A DNA stretch of 64,000 nt from Paracoccaceae bacterium (GTDB taxonomy: Bacteria; Pseudomonadota; Alphaproteobacteria; Rhodobacterales; Rhodobacteraceae), in NCBI GenBank assembly GCA_016124615.1, contig WGNF01000003.1, positions 310,001 through 374,000 of the forward strand. Direction: 5' to 3'. Below, piece by piece: positions 1-9,375 of this stretch. Every line of letters begins with the position of its first letter. The first letter of the stretch is position 1. The translations under genes and the position numbers were made by a program. Under the pieces are notes generated by a model that was not told the DNA's origin, did not search any database, and saw nothing but the letters and a program-made list of their open reading frames with translations.

Positions 1-2
1 TT

Positions 3-395
3 GAATTCCGCGGCCCCGGCGGGGCGGCGCGCTTCACCGTCGACGTCGCCCGGACCGAGGCGGAGCGCGAGCTTGGCCTGATGAACCGCAGCGCGATGCC
101 CGCCTCAGCGGGGATGCTTTTCGTGTTCGACGGGCCGACCCATGCGCAATTCTGGATGAAGGACACGCTGATTCCGCTCGACATGATCTTCGTCGATCCG
201 GCGGGACAGGTGACACGGGTGAAGGCGAACGCCCGGCCCGAAGACCTCAGCATCATCGACGGCGGCCGTGGCGTGGAATTCGTGGTCGAGATCAACGCCG
301 GGTTGGCGGGCAAACTGGGCATCGCGCCGGGCGCCGCGATGCGCAGCCCCGAGGTACCGCAGGCCGGCGCGATCTGGCCCTGCGGCGCGCCTTAG
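3..395 (+). CDS. DUF192 family protein (5' truncated by window edge)
   Basis: The reading frame is open from the left edge and ends in TAG at 393-395. The visible part covers most of a DUF192 domain. It shows the family pattern of a Glu/Arg-rich start (ARTEAERELGLMNR), then MLFVFDG, FWMKDTLIPLDMIF and, near the end, VEFVVEINAG. DUF192 proteins are small, usually exported proteins of about 150-170 residues with no firmly assigned function. The signal peptide and true start lie outside the window. The gene sits just upstream of tRNA-Pro. Family assignment is confident; function is unknown. Confidence 0.8.
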   Translation, partial: EFRGPGGAARFTVDVARTEAERELGLMNRSAMPASAGMLFVFDGPTHAQFWMKDTLIPLDMIFVDPAGQVTRVKANARPEDLSIIDGGRGVEFVVEINAGLAGKLGIAPGAAMRSPEVPQAGAIWPCGAP

Positions 396-435
396 CCCTT
401 TTCGCGGCCCGCCCGAGCGGCTAGAGAGAGCGCAG

Positions 436-512
436 CGGAGTGTAGCGCAGTCTGGTAGCGCGCCTGCTTTGGGAGCAGGATGTCGGGGGTTCGAATCCCT
501 CCACTCCGACCA
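436..512 (+). tRNA. tRNA-Pro (anticodon UGG)
   Basis: A 77-nt cloverleaf is visible. The acceptor arm CGGAGTG pairs with CACTCCG (502-508), followed by discriminator A and an encoded CCA. The anticodon arm is CCTGC-TTTGGGA-GCAGG with anticodon TGG. The T arm contains GGTTCGAATCC. UGG reads proline codons. Confidence 0.96.
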
Positions 513-627
513 AATCCGCCATTCCGACCCTTGACGGGTTTCCGCCCATCAGATCACGAAAACATTGATTTCGGCGCAGAGTGGCGCAAACTTGCACTAT
601 TCGCTCACAATGATTTTGGAGGTCACG

Positions 628-1131
628 ATGACCGCATTCCGCTCGTTTTTGGCCGCAGGCGTGGCCGCGATCTGTCTGGCAACAGGGGTTTGGGCCGACA
701 CCGGTCAGGGGCCGGGGCTTGATATCGTCATCCGCAGCTATCCTGCGCACAGGGTCACCGCGCATATGTTGCCCGACGCCGAGGGCAGGCTGCGGCTGCC
801 GGAACTGCCGAAGGGCCGCTATACGCTGGAGGTTGCGGATACCGCGCATCTGCAGGAACCGTTCGAGTTCAACGCCTCGAAACCGGCCAAGCTGCAACAG
901 GTGATCAACCCGACCCGGTCGCACACCGTCGCACCGATCCATTATCCGGACGGCAAGCCCTTCATCATCACGATCATCTATCCGGACGGCGGCAAGGGCT
1001 ACATCATCGCGACGGTCGGCGGCGGTTCGGGCACGACGTTCGCGGCGCCGCCCGACACCCCCGACCACGGTGGCGAGCACGACAGCCCTGGCGGCGGTCG
1101 TTCCAGCGGCGGCACCGGCGGCAAGTACTGA
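628..1131 (+). CDS. Small secreted protein of unknown function
   Basis: I chose the ATG at 628 because GGAGG lies about 7 bases upstream; a longer in-frame start at 565 has no such site and would bury the signal peptide. The product is about 167 residues. Residues 1-23 look like a Sec signal peptide (MTAFRSFLAAGVAAICLATG, then VWA before DTG). The mature part contains two similar blocks, HYPDGKPFIITI and IYPDGGKGYIIA, and ends in a low-complexity Gly/Ser/His/Asp tail. I do not recognise a family. It stands alone between the tRNA and the marR operon. A periplasmic or surface role is an inference from the signal peptide only. Confidence 0.75.
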   Translation: MTAFRSFLAAGVAAICLATGVWADTGQGPGLDIVIRSYPAHRVTAHMLPDAEGRLRLPELPKGRYTLEVADTAHLQEPFEFNASKPAKLQQVINPTRSHTVAPIHYPDGKPFIITIIYPDGGKGYIIATVGGGSGTTFAAPPDTPDHGGEHDSPGGGRSSGGTGGKY

Positions 1132-1213
1132 TCCTGATCTGACCCGATCAAAATCGCGGCATGTGTGGCACGCAAGGCTGCCATGCAGTGTGGTCTGCAT
1201 CTTGATACCTAAG

Positions 1214-1238
1214 CATGCTCATTATATGTCATGCTCAT
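1214..1238 (+). promoter_or_regulatory. Direct repeats overlapping the marR start, candidate MarR operator
   Basis: The 9-mer CATGCTCAT occurs at 1214-1222 and again at 1230-1238, 16 bases apart, the second copy overlapping the start codon of the marR gene. The left copy lies in AGCATGCT, itself a palindrome. MarR-family repressors commonly bind at their own promoter, so this is a reasonable autoregulatory site, but the assignment is by position only. Confidence 0.35.
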
Positions 1239-1713
1239 GAAAAACGAAGGTATCGAAAGATTCGGCCTGCTTTTGCACGATTCGGCGCGCCTTTTGCGCG
1301 CGCGGTTCGAGGCGCATGGCCGTTCGCTGGGGTTGTCCTCGGCGCAATGGCGGCTGTTGACGCGGCTCTCGAAAGAGGGGCGCGCAACGCAGGCGCGGCT
1401 GGCCGAGCTGATGGAGATCGAGCCGATCTCGGTCTCGCGGCTGGTCACGCGGATGGAGGAAGCGGGCTGGGTCGCCCGTCAGCCCGACCCCAATGACCGC
1501 CGCATCCGCGTCGTGGTGCCGACCGCCCGCACGCTGGAGGCGCTGGCCGATATCCGCAGCGTCGCGGCCTCGGTCTATGACGAGGCGATGGCGGGGCTGA
1601 GCCAGCCGGAACGCCAGGCGCTGATCGCCAGCCTGACGGTGGTTCTTAACAATTTGTCGGATGCGAAGATCGCCGAGTGCGGCGCGCTCCGGGCCAAAGA
1701 GGAAATACAATGA
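1231..1713 (+). CDS. MarR family transcriptional regulator
   Basis: 160 residues, the normal MarR length. The winged-helix core is clear: the recognition-helix region (EIEPISVSRLVTRMEEAGWV) followed by the wing RQPDPNDRRIRVVVPT. The protein should be a dimeric ligand-responsive repressor. Its stop codon overlaps the start of the downstream emrA gene (ATGA, 1710-1713), so it is the first gene of an efflux operon and most likely controls it, as in E. coli mprA-emrAB. A second in-frame ATG at 1237 could be the true start; neither has a strong ribosome site. Confidence 0.9.
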   Translation: MLMKNEGIERFGLLLHDSARLLRARFEAHGRSLGLSSAQWRLLTRLSKEGRATQARLAELMEIEPISVSRLVTRMEEAGWVARQPDPNDRRIRVVVPTARTLEALADIRSVAASVYDEAMAGLSQPERQALIASLTVVLNNLSDAKIAECGALRAKEEIQ

Positions 1714-2822
1714 ACGCTGAGAACCAGGTCAAATCGGGTGCCGCCACCGCCGTTGTCGGGGAAACTGCGCGGCCCAAGCGGCGCATCAACCGCTCGGTGC
1801 TGATGGGCGTCGTGCCGCTGGCGATGGTGGTGGTCGGCGGCTGGTTCTGGCTGGCCGGCGGGCGCTACGAGGAAACCCAGGACGCCAACCTGCATCAGCC
1901 GCGCGTTGCGATTTCGTCGAATGCCACCGGGCTGGTGACGCAGATCGGCTTTACCGACAATCAGCCGGTCAAGAAGGGCGACCTGCTGTTCCAGGTCGAT
2001 CCGGCGCCGTTCAAGCTGGCGCTGGCGGCGGCGAATGCGGCGCTGGCCGGGGCTCGGCTGAATGTCGAGCAGATGAAGGTCGCCTATGCCTCGGCCGTCA
2101 CGCAGCAGCATGTGGCCGAGGATCAGGTTACCTACCTCGACAGCGAGCTGACCCGGCAAGAGGCGCTGGCCAACAAGGGCGTCGCCGCCACCACGGCGGT
2201 GGATGACGCGCGCCACGCCGCCGTCATCGCCCGCGGGCAGCTGGAAACCGCCAAGCAGCAGGTCATCAACGCGCTGGCGGCGCTTGGCGGCAAGCCCGAC
2301 ATCGTGACCGACGACCACCCGACCGTGCAGGCCGCGCTGGCCGCGCGCGACACGGCGCAGTTCAACCTTGACCAGTCGACGCTGCGCGCCCCGGCGGACG
2401 GGATCGTCTATCAGGCGGATTCGTTCAAGCCGGGCCAATATGTCGTGGCGGGCACCCCGGTGTTCACGCTGGTCGAGACCAGCGATGTCTGGGTCGAGGC
2501 CGACTTCAAGGAAAACCAGCTGACCCATGTGCAGCCGGGCCAAGCCGTGACGGTGGCGTTCGACCTCTATCCGGGCCGCAGCTTCACCGGCAAGGTCGAG
2601 GCGATCGGTGCCGGGACGGGGGCGGAATTCGCGCTGATCCCGGCCGAGAACGCCACCGGCAACTGGGTCAAGGTGACCCAGCGCATCCCGGTTCGCATCG
2701 CCCTCGACCTTGGCGCGGGCACCCCGCCGCTGCATTCGGGGATGAGCGCCGACGTGTCGGTCGACACCGGCCGCATCCGCCACCTGAGCGACCTGTTGCC
2801 GGCCGCCTTCGTCAACCCGTAA
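1710..2822 (+). CDS. emrA: EmrA-type HlyD membrane fusion protein
   Basis: 370 residues from the ATG at 1710, which follows AGAGGA and overlaps the marR stop. One membrane segment is seen at about residues 30-50 (after the basic run RPKRRINR), then the lipoyl/barrel-sandwich half (VAISSNATGLVTQIGFTDNQ), an alpha-hairpin rich in Ala/Gln, the second half (LRAPADGIVYQADSFKPGQYV) and a beta-barrel. This is the HlyD/EmrA periplasmic adaptor fold that links an inner-membrane pump to an outer-membrane channel. The partner pump EmrB follows after 9 bases. No TolC-like gene is in the window. Substrates cannot be read from the sequence. Confidence 0.92.
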   Translation: MNAENQVKSGAATAVVGETARPKRRINRSVLMGVVPLAMVVVGGWFWLAGGRYEETQDANLHQPRVAISSNATGLVTQIGFTDNQPVKKGDLLFQVDPAPFKLALAAANAALAGARLNVEQMKVAYASAVTQQHVAEDQVTYLDSELTRQEALANKGVAATTAVDDARHAAVIARGQLETAKQQVINALAALGGKPDIVTDDHPTVQAALAARDTAQFNLDQSTLRAPADGIVYQADSFKPGQYVVAGTPVFTLVETSDVWVEADFKENQLTHVQPGQAVTVAFDLYPGRSFTGKVEAIGAGTGAEFALIPAENATGNWVKVTQRIPVRIALDLGAGTPPLHSGMSADVSVDTGRIRHLSDLLPAAFVNP

Positions 2823-2831
2823 GGCCAGACC

Positions 2832-4373
2832 ATGAGCCATGCCGCCCCCTCCGGTGCCGCCGAAAAGGTGCAGCACCGCGGCCTGATCACCTTCGTGATC
2901 ATGGCCGCCACCATCATGCAGGTGCTGGACACCACGATTGCCAACGTGGCGCTGCCCTCGATGACGGGCGATCTTGGCGCGAGCCAGGACACCATCACCT
3001 GGGTGCTGACGTCTTATATCGTCGCCGCCGCGATCATGACGCCGGTCACCGGCTGGCTGTCGGACACCTACGGGCGCAAGGAAGTGTTTGTGGCCTGCAT
3101 CGTCGGCTTCGTCGCCGCCTCGATGCTGTGCGGACTGGCGTGGAGCATCACGGCGATGGTCGGGTTCCGGCTGTTGCAGGGCGTCTTTGGCGCCGCCATC
3201 GTGCCGCTGTCGCAAACCATCCTGCTGGACATCAACCCGCCCGAGAAATTCGGGCAGGCGATGGCGCTGTGGGGGGCGGGCATCATGGTCGGCCCGATCA
3301 TCGGCCCGACGCTGGGCGGCTGGCTGACCGAGAATTACAACTGGCGCTACGTGTTCTTCATCAACCTGCCGATCGGCATCATCGCCGCGCTCGGCTCGGC
3401 GGCGTTCCTGCCCGAAACGGTGCGGCGGGTGCGCAACTTCGACTTCTTCGGCTTCGCGATGCTGTCGCTGGGCGTTGGCGCGCTGCAACTGCTGCTGGAT
3501 CGTGGCGCCGGAAACGACTGGTTCAACTCGGTCGAGACCTGGGTGGAACTGGGGCTGATGATCACCGGGTTCTGGGTCTTCGTCGTGCATATCCTGACCT
3601 CGAAACAGCCGTTCATCGACCCGCATATCTTCACCGACCGCAACTTTGTCACCGGCACCCTGTTCGGCTTCGTCATCGGCCTCGTGCTGTTCTCGGCGCT
3701 GGCGCTGTTGCCGCCGATGCTGTCGGTGGTGTTCGGCTATCCCGAGACGACGACGGGCCTTGTGATGGGGCCACGCGGCATCGGCACCATGATCTCGATG
3801 CTGACGGTCGGCCGCCTCGTGCAGAAGGTCGACGCGCGCTATCTGGTGATCGTCGGGCTCTTGCTGACCTCGGCCTCGTTCTACACGATGTCGGGCTTCA
3901 CGCCGCAGATGGACAGCATGCCGGTGATCGTGTCGGGCATCGTGCAGGGCCTTGGCATGGGGCTGGTGTTCGTGCCGCTGTCGACGGTGGCCTTCTCGAC
4001 CATCGCGGCGCGGTTCCGGGGCGACGCGACCAGCCTTTTCACGCTGGTGCGCAACATCGGCTCGTCGATCGGCATCTCGGTGGTGTCGGTGGTGCTGACG
4101 CGCAACGTTCAGGTGAACCACGCCGAGATGTCGGTGGCGCTGAACCCCTACAACCCGGTGCTGCAGGGCTTTTCGCCCGCGGCGGCGGCGGGCAATCCGC
4201 TGCTGTTGAAGGAACTTGACGGGCTGGTGAACCTGCAGGCGCTGATGGTGTCTTATGTCGACGACTTCAAGATGATGATGATCGTCACGCTTTGCGCGAT
4301 TCCGCTGGCTGTGATGCTGCGCAAGCCCAAGGTGAAGCTGAGCGCGGTGGCCGCCGCCTCTGCGCTGGAATAA
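2832..4373 (+). CDS. emrB: EmrB/DHA2-type drug:proton antiporter (MFS)
   Basis: 513 residues with about 14 hydrophobic segments, typical of the DHA2 (QacA/EmrB) group of the major facilitator superfamily. Diagnostic motifs are LDTTIANVALPSM in TM1 (motif D1), GWLSDTYGRKEVF (motif A) and GPIIGPTLGGWL (motif C, antiporter). It would pump amphipathic toxic compounds out of the cytoplasm in exchange for protons, with EmrA as periplasmic partner. It is the last gene of the marR-emrA-emrB operon and is followed by a GC-rich hairpin. Confidence 0.93.
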   Translation: MSHAAPSGAAEKVQHRGLITFVIMAATIMQVLDTTIANVALPSMTGDLGASQDTITWVLTSYIVAAAIMTPVTGWLSDTYGRKEVFVACIVGFVAASMLCGLAWSITAMVGFRLLQGVFGAAIVPLSQTILLDINPPEKFGQAMALWGAGIMVGPIIGPTLGGWLTENYNWRYVFFINLPIGIIAALGSAAFLPETVRRVRNFDFFGFAMLSLGVGALQLLLDRGAGNDWFNSVETWVELGLMITGFWVFVVHILTSKQPFIDPHIFTDRNFVTGTLFGFVIGLVLFSALALLPPMLSVVFGYPETTTGLVMGPRGIGTMISMLTVGRLVQKVDARYLVIVGLLLTSASFYTMSGFTPQMDSMPVIVSGIVQGLGMGLVFVPLSTVAFSTIAARFRGDATSLFTLVRNIGSSIGISVVSVVLTRNVQVNHAEMSVALNPYNPVLQGFSPAAAAGNPLLLKELDGLVNLQALMVSYVDDFKMMMIVTLCAIPLAVMLRKPKVKLSAVAAASALE

Positions 4374-4401
4374 GGCAAGCCCCTGATTTTGCGGAAATTG
4401 C

Positions 4402-4435
4402 GCGGCGGGCGTGGCGATCGGGTCACGCCCGCCGC
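4402..4435 (+). terminator. Hairpin downstream of emrB
   Basis: GCGGCGGGCGTG (4402-4413) pairs perfectly with CACGCCCGCCGC (4424-4435) around a 10-nt loop. There is no T tract after it, so it is a terminator-like or mRNA-protecting hairpin rather than a textbook intrinsic terminator. Confidence 0.5.
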
Positions 4436-4569
4436 TCGCCTTCCGACGCGCCGCAGTTAAGGCGCGCGCTCAAGGCCTGTGGATAACTTCCTGTGGCATC
4501 ACGGGGATTTCCACGGCCGATCCGCGATTGTCACGAAAGTGAATCAGACCGCATCGCAAACTGGCCTTT

Positions 4570-4615
4570 GGTCAACCGCAAAAATCGCCCTCCAAGTGAA
4601 ATTTCTCGGTTGACC
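4570..4615 (+). repeat. 9-bp perfect inverted repeat upstream of nrdJ
   Basis: GGTCAACCG (4570-4578) and CGGTTGACC (4607-4615) are perfect reverse complements separated by 28 bases. It lies about 45 bases upstream of the NrdR-like box. It could be a protein-binding site or a DNA/RNA stem; nothing in the sequence decides which. Confidence 0.4.
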
Positions 4616-4658
4616 GACCCCCGCGATTTGCGTCAGGTTGTATGGGTAGTCGGCGAGG

Positions 4659-4674
4659 CCACAACATATAGTGG
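4659..4674 (+). promoter_or_regulatory. NrdR box upstream of nrdJ
   Basis: CCACAACATATAGTGG matches the known 16-bp NrdR-box consensus (acaCwAtATaTwGtgt) at about 13 of 16 positions, including the central ATAT core. NrdR is the ATP/dATP-sensing repressor of ribonucleotide reductase genes. NrdR boxes usually come in pairs; the expected partner window 15 bp upstream (4628-4643) shows only a weak half match ending in GGTTGTAT. The embedded TATAGT (4667-4672) could be the -10 element, so binding would block transcription. Confidence 0.65.
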
Positions 4675-4828
4675 CCCGACGCCCAAGGCAGAGATCAGAC
4701 ACGCAAGGCGGCCGCGAAGCCGCGATCGGTGGCGCCCAAGCGGCGCGGCCCTGCCTGTTCACGTCCTGTGGTGGTCGGTCGGCACAGAAACACTGGACCC
4801 TTCAAGTCCGGAACACGGGGCAGAGACC

Positions 4829-7800
4829 ATGAAGATCGAGCGCAAATTCACCACCGCCGAAGCCGACGCCTATGCCGGCCTGACGTTCTGCACGACCCTG
4901 TCGGAGATCCGCAACCCCGACGGCAAGGTGGTCTTTCGCAACGAGGCCGTCGAGGTGCCCGAGGGCTGGAGCCAGGTTGCCTCTGACGTGCTGGCGCAGA
5001 AGTATTTCCGCAAGGCGGGGGTGCCCGCCGCGCTGAAGCGGGTGCGCGAAAAGGATGTGCCCGCCTTCCTGTGGCGGTCGGTCCCGGATGAAGAGGCGTT
5101 GGCGAAGCTGCCGCAAGATCAACGCTTTGGCGGCGAAAGCTCGGCCAAGCAGGTGTTCGACCGTCTGGCCGGGGCCTGGGCCTATTGGGGCTGGAAGGGC
5201 GGCTATTTCACCACCGAAGCCGACGCCCGCGCCTATTATGACGAGATGCGGGTGATGCTGGCCCGCCAGATGGCCGCGCCGAACTCGCCCCAGTGGTTCA
5301 ACACCGGCCTGCACTGGGCCTATGGCATCGACGGCCCGAGCCAGGGCCACTATTACGTCGACCACAAGACCGGCAAGCTGACTAAATCCGACTCTGCCTA
5401 TGAACACCCGCAGCCGCATGCCTGCTTCATCCAGTCGGTGAAGGATGATCTGGTCGGCGACGGCGGCATCATGGACCTGTGGGTGCGCGAGGCGCGCCTG
5501 TTCAAATACGGCTCGGGCACCGGAACCAACTTCTCCAGCCTGCGCGGCGAGGGTGAGAAACTGTCGGGTGGCGGCAAGTCGTCGGGGCTGATGGGGTTCC
5601 TGAAGATCGGCGACCGCGCGGCTGGCGCGATCAAGTCGGGTGGCACCACGCGGCGCGCCGCCAAGATGGTGATCTGCGACATGGATCACCCCGACATCGA
5701 GGCCTTCATCAACTGGAAGGTCATCGAGGAACAGAAGGTGGCCAGCCTCGTCGCCGGTTCGAAAGCGCATGAGCGGGGCCTGAACGAAATCTTTGCCGCC
5801 ATCGGCCAGTGGGACGGTCTTGCCGCCGACGCCGCCGACCCGGCCAAGAACACCGCGCTGAAGGCGGCGATCCGCGCCGCCAAGAAGGCGATGATCCCGG
5901 AAACCTACGTCAAGCGCGTGCTGGATTATGCCGCGCAGGGCTTCGGGTCCATCGAGTTCCCGACCTACGACACCGACTGGGATTCGGAAGCCTACATGAC
6001 GGTGTCGGGCCAGAACTCCAACAACTCGGTGCGGGTGACGGATGCTTTCCTGAAGGCGGTGAAGGACGATGCCGCCTGGGAACTGATCCGCCGCACCGAC
6101 GGCAAGGTGGCCAAAAGCGTGAAGGCGCGCGAGTTGTGGCAGCAGATCGGCCACGCCGCCTGGGCCTGCGCCGATCCGGGCATCCAGTTCCACGATACCG
6201 TCAACGCCTGGCACACCTGCCCGGAGGATGGCGCGATCCGGGGCTCGAACCCCTGCTCGGAATACATGTTCCTTGACGACACGGCCTGCAACCTCGCCTC
6301 GATGAACCTGCTGACGTTCCAGCATGACGGCGTGTTCGACGCCGAGGGCTATGTGCACGCCACCCGGCTCTGGACGATCACGCTGGAAATTTCGGTGACG
6401 ATGGCGCAGTTCCCCTCGAAGGAAATCGCGCAGCTCAGCTACGACTTCCGCACCCTTGGGTTGGGCTATGCCAACATCGGCGGGCTCTTGATGACGATGG
6501 GCCTTGGCTACGACTCGGCCGAGGGCCGGGCGCTGTGCGGCGCGCTGACGGCGGTGATGACCGGCGTCGCCTATGCCACCTCGGCCGAGATGGCGGGCGA
6601 GCTGGGGGCCTTCCCGGGCCATGCCCGCAACGCCGCCCACATGCTGCGGGTGATCCGCAACCACCGCGCCGCCGCCTGGGGCAAGACCACGGGGTATGAG
6701 GCGCTGGCGGTCAACCCGGTCGCCCTTGACCACGCGAACTGCCCGGATCAAACCCTTGTCGCGCTTGCAAAATCGGCGTGGGACGAGGCGCTGAGCCTGG
6801 GCGAAAAGCATGGTTTCCGCAACGCCCAGACCACGGTGATCGCGCCGACCGGCACCATCGGGCTGGTGATGGATTGCGACACCACCGGGATCGAGCCCGA
6901 CTTTGCGCTGGTGAAGTTCAAGAAGCTGGCCGGGGGCGGCTACTTCAAGATCATCAACCGCTCGGTGCCCGCCGCGCTCGACTCGCTCGGCTACCGCCCG
7001 GCGCAGATCGAGGAAATGATCGCCTATGCCGTCGGTCACGGCAGCCTTGGCAACTGCCCCGGCATCAACCACACCTCGCTGATCGGCCACGGCTTCGGCG
7101 CCGCGGAAATCGAGAAGATCGAGGCCGCGCTGCCCTCGGCCTTCGACATCCGCTTTGTCTTCAACCAGTGGACGCTGGGTGAAAGCTTCTGCCGCGAAAC
7201 CCTTGGCATTCCTGCCGAAAAGCTGGCCGACCCGACGTTTGAACTGCTTCGCCACCTTGGCTTCACCAAGGCGCAGATCGACGCCGCGAACGACCATGTT
7301 TGTGGCACGATGACGCTGGAAGGCGCGCCGTTCCTGAAGCCGGAACACTATGTGGTGTTCGACTGCGCCAACCCCTGCGGCAAGAAGGGCAAGCGGTATC
7401 TGGGCGTCGAAAGCCACATCCGCATGATGGCGGCGGCGCAGTCCTTCATCTCGGGCGCGATTTCCAAGACGATCAACATGGCCAATACCGCCACGATCGA
7501 GGATTGCCTGTCGGCCTACGACCTCAGCCACTCGCTGGGCATCAAGGCCAACGCGCTCTACCGCGACGGGTCCAAGCTGAGCCAGCCGCTGGCTTCGGCC
7601 CTGGTCGAGGATGACGAGGAGGCCGAAGAGATCCTCGCCACCGGCAGCCCGATGGAAAAGGCGCAGGTGATCGCCGAAAAGATCGTCGAGAAGATCATCG
7701 TCAAGGAAATCGTGCGCAGCCACCGCGAAAAGCTGCCCGAACGCCGCAAGGGCTATACGCAAAAGGCCATCGTCGGCGGCCACAAGGTCTATCTGCGCAC

Positions 7801-8497
7801 CGGTGAATACAAGGACGGCACGCTGGGCGAGATCTTCATCGACATGCACAAGGAAGGCGCGGGCTTCCGCGCGATGATGAACAACTTCGCAATCGCGGTG
7901 AGCGTCGGCCTGCAATACGGTGTTCCGCTTGAAGAATTCGTCGATGCCTTCACCTTCACCAAGTTCGAGCCTGCGGGCATGGTGCAGGGCAACGAGACGA
8001 TCAAGAACGCCACCTCGATCCTCGATTACATCTTCCGCGAACTGGCGGTCAGCTACCTTGACCGCACCGATCTGGCCCATGTGAAGCCGGTCGGCGCCAG
8101 CTTTGACGATCTGGGCGGCGGTGAGAACGAGAGCCCGCGCCCGAACGTCGCCGAACCGTCCGAGACCGCGGCAAGCCGCAGCCTGGAAGTGCTGCGCCAG
8201 ATCAGCTCCACCGGGTATCTGCGCAAGCGGCTGCCGCAGGAACTGGTGGTGTTGCAGGGCGGCATGGCGGGCGATCCGGTCGCCGCGCTGAACGCACTGA
8301 TGCCCGGCGTGGTGTCAGGCGCCAGCTACGGCGCTACCGCGCTGGCCTCCGGCACGGTGACGATCGACGCCCGCGTGAAGGCCAAGATGCAGGGCTACGA
8401 GGGCGACCCCTGCGGCGAGTGCGGCAACTACACGCTGGTGCGCAACGGCACCTGCATGAAGTGCAACACCTGCGGCGGAACCAGCGGATGTAGTTGA
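4829..8497 (+). CDS. nrdJ: Vitamin B12-dependent ribonucleoside-diphosphate reductase (class II)
   Basis: 1222 residues from the ATG at 4829 ([12 protein letters not shown]), the usual length for the long alphaproteobacterial NrdJ. It reduces ribonucleotides to deoxyribonucleotides using adenosylcobalamin to make the thiyl radical, with no need for oxygen. Visible features are the barrel active-site segment around [11 protein letters not shown] (about residue 475), a TSCPD-type domain near the end ([19 protein letters not shown]) and a C-terminal cysteine cluster ([16 protein letters not shown]) that resembles a zinc ribbon or redox tail. The upstream NrdR box points to nucleotide-dependent repression. 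A strong terminator follows. Its demand for cobalamin is interesting next to the cobalt-type transporter pair downstream. Confidence 0.95.
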   Translation: MKIERKFTTAEADAYAGLTFCTTLSEIRNPDGKVVFRNEAVEVPEGWSQVASDVLAQKYFRKAGVPAALKRVREKDVPAFLWRSVPDEEALAKLPQDQRFGGESSAKQVFDRLAGAWAYWGWKGGYFTTEADARAYYDEMRVMLARQMAAPNSPQWFNTGLHWAYGIDGPSQGHYYVDHKTGKLTKSDSAYEHPQPHACFIQSVKDDLVGDGGIMDLWVREARLFKYGSGTGTNFSSLRGEGEKLSGGGKSSGLMGFLKIGDRAAGAIKSGGTTRRAAKMVICDMDHPDIEAFINWKVIEEQKVASLVAGSKAHERGLNEIFAAIGQWDGLAADAADPAKNTALKAAIRAAKKAMIPETYVKRVLDYAAQGFGSIEFPTYDTDWDSEAYMTVSGQNSNNSVRVTDAFLKAVKDDAAWELIRRTDGKVAKSVKARELWQQIGHAAWACADPGIQFHDTVNAWHTCPEDGAIRGSNPCSEYMFLDDTACNLASMNLLTFQHDGVFDAEGYVHATRLWTITLEISVTMAQFPSKEIAQLSYDFRTLGLGYANIGGLLMTMGLGYDSAEGRALCGALTAVMTGVAYATSAEMAGELGAFPGHARNAAHMLRVIRNHRAAAWGKTTGYEALAVNPVALDHANCPDQTLVALAKSAWDEALSLGEKHGFRNAQTTVIAPTGTIGLVMDCDTTGIEPDFALVKFKKLAGGGYFKIINRSVPAALDSLGYRPAQIEEMIAYAVGHGSLGNCPGINHTSLIGHGFGAAEIEKIEAALPSAFDIRFVFNQWTLGESFCRETLGIPAEKLADPTFELLRHLGFTKAQIDAANDHVCGTMTLEGAPFLKPEHYVVFDCANPCGKKGKRYLGVESHIRMMAAAQSFISGAISKTINMANTATIEDCLSAYDLSHSLGIKANALYRDGSKLSQPLASALVEDDEEAEEILATGSPMEKAQVIAEKIVEKIIVKEIVRSHREKLPERRKGYTQKAIVGGHKVYLRTGEYKDGTLGEIFIDMHKEGAGFRAMMNNFAIAVSVGLQYGVPLEEFVDAFTFTKFEPAGMVQGNETIKNATSILDYIFRELAVSYLDRTDLAHVKPVGASFDDLGGGENESPRPNVAEPSETAASRSLEVLRQISSTGYLRKRLPQELVVLQGGMAGDPVAALNALMPGVVSGASYGATALASGTVTIDARVKAKMQGYEGDPCGECGNYTLVRNGTCMKCNTCGGTSGCS

Positions 8498-8505
8498 GCC
8501 ACCTC

Positions 8506-8541
8506 GGGGCGCGGGCGGATGAACCGCCGCGCCCCGTTTTT
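8506..8541 (+). terminator. Intrinsic terminator of nrdJ
   Basis: GGGGCGCGGGCGG (8506-8518) pairs with CCGCCGCGCCCC (8524-8535) with a single bulged base, loop ATGAA, followed by GTTTTT. It starts 8 bases after the nrdJ stop and lies just before the 3' end of the convergent cbiO gene. Confidence 0.82.
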
Positions 8542-8549
8542 CCGCAGCG

Positions 8550-9374
8550 TCAGCCCGGCGGGTCTTCGGTGTCGCTGTGCAGATGGTGGTGGCTGTGGTG
8601 CATGTGGCCGTGGTGGATGTGCAGGTGCGTGTGGGCCAGATGCGCGTCGGTCATCAGGGCGGCGTCGTTCAGGATGGCGCGCGGCGCGCCCTGGGCCACC
8701 ACCCGGCCCGCCTTCATCACCACGCAAAGGTCGGCGATGTCGGCTACGATGTCGAGGTCATGCGTCGCCGTGATCACCGTGCGCCCGGTGCCCTGACAGC
8801 GGATAAGGAAATCCACCATGTCCGACGCGCTCTTGGGGTCAAGCGCGGCGGTGGGTTCGTCCAGCAGCAGCGCCTCGGGTTCCAGCACCAGCACCGAGGC
8901 CAGCGCCACCCGCTTCTTCTCGCCGCCCGACAGGCGATGCGGCGGGCGGTCCTTCAGTGCGGTCAGGCCGAATTCCTCCAGCGCGCGGGCGACGCGGGTC
9001 ATCACTTCGTCGCGCGGCCAGCCCATTTGCAGCGGGCCAAAGGCGACCTCGTCCAGCACGGTCGGGTTGAAAAGCTGCACATCGGGGTTCTGGAACACCA
9101 GACCGACGCGGCGGCGAAAGGCGATGGCGGTGTCCTCGTCCTGCAACGCCGCCTCGGTCAACATCTGCCCGAAGGCCGCGACCCGGCCGCTTTGGGCGAA
9201 GTAGAGCCCGTCGAGCAGCCGCAACAGCGTGGACTTGCCGGACCCGTTGGCCCCCAGCAGCGCCACCCGCTGCCCGCGCGGGATCGCCAGCGTCAGCCCG
9301 GTCAGCGCCGGGATGCCATGATAGGCGTAATGGACATCGGCCATCTGGAACACCGGCGGGGCGAAACCGACCAT
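8550..9374 (-). CDS. cbiO: ECF-type cobalt/nickel transporter ATPase CbiO with His-rich tail
   Basis: 274 residues. ABC ATPase motifs in order: Walker A GANGSGKST (residues 41-49), Q-loop FQNPDVQLF, signature LSGGEKKRVALAS, Walker B and D-loop LLLDEPTAALDP, and switch His in ATHD. FQNPDVQLFNPTVLDEVAFGP is typical of energy-coupling-factor EcfA/CbiO ATPases. The C-terminal 25 or so residues carry 13 His in a 22-residue stretch, which suggests binding of cobalt or nickel. The gene starts 1 base after cbiQ. No CbiM/CbiN substrate-binding component is adjacent, so the metal is inferred from the His tail and family, not proven. Confidence 0.85.
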   Translation of the reverse strand: MVGFAPPVFQMADVHYAYHGIPALTGLTLAIPRGQRVALLGANGSGKSTLLRLLDGLYFAQSGRVAAFGQMLTEAALQDEDTAIAFRRRVGLVFQNPDVQLFNPTVLDEVAFGPLQMGWPRDEVMTRVARALEEFGLTALKDRPPHRLSGGEKKRVALASVLVLEPEALLLDEPTAALDPKSASDMVDFLIRCQGTGRTVITATHDLDIVADIADLCVVMKAGRVVAQGAPRAILNDAALMTDAHLAHTHLHIHHGHMHHSHHHLHSDTEDPPG

Positions 9375-9375
9375 C

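Larger units (their letters stand above)
4436..4828 (+). other. Long intergenic leader upstream of nrdJ
   Basis: A stretch of about 390 bases with no credible gene. It holds a perfect 9-bp inverted repeat (4570-4615) and an NrdR-type box (4659-4674), both listed separately. The reading frame of nrdJ stays open far upstream, to 4493, but that part does not resemble NrdJ and has no ribosome site. I looked for the conserved B12 box of a cobalamin riboswitch and did not see it. Confidence 0.55.

Noticed and set aside
1575..4121. Very long open frame antisense to emrAB
   Set aside because: Arg/His/Gln-rich translation without any family match; a frame shadow of high-GC third codon positions in the real genes.
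4374..4828. Cobalamin riboswitch upstream of the B12-dependent reductase
   Set aside because: The conserved B12 box and the usual core were not recognisable by eye. A covariance search would settle it.
4802..8080. Open frame of over 1000 codons antisense to nrdJ
   Set aside because: Same high-GC shadow effect; NrdJ on the plus strand is unmistakable.
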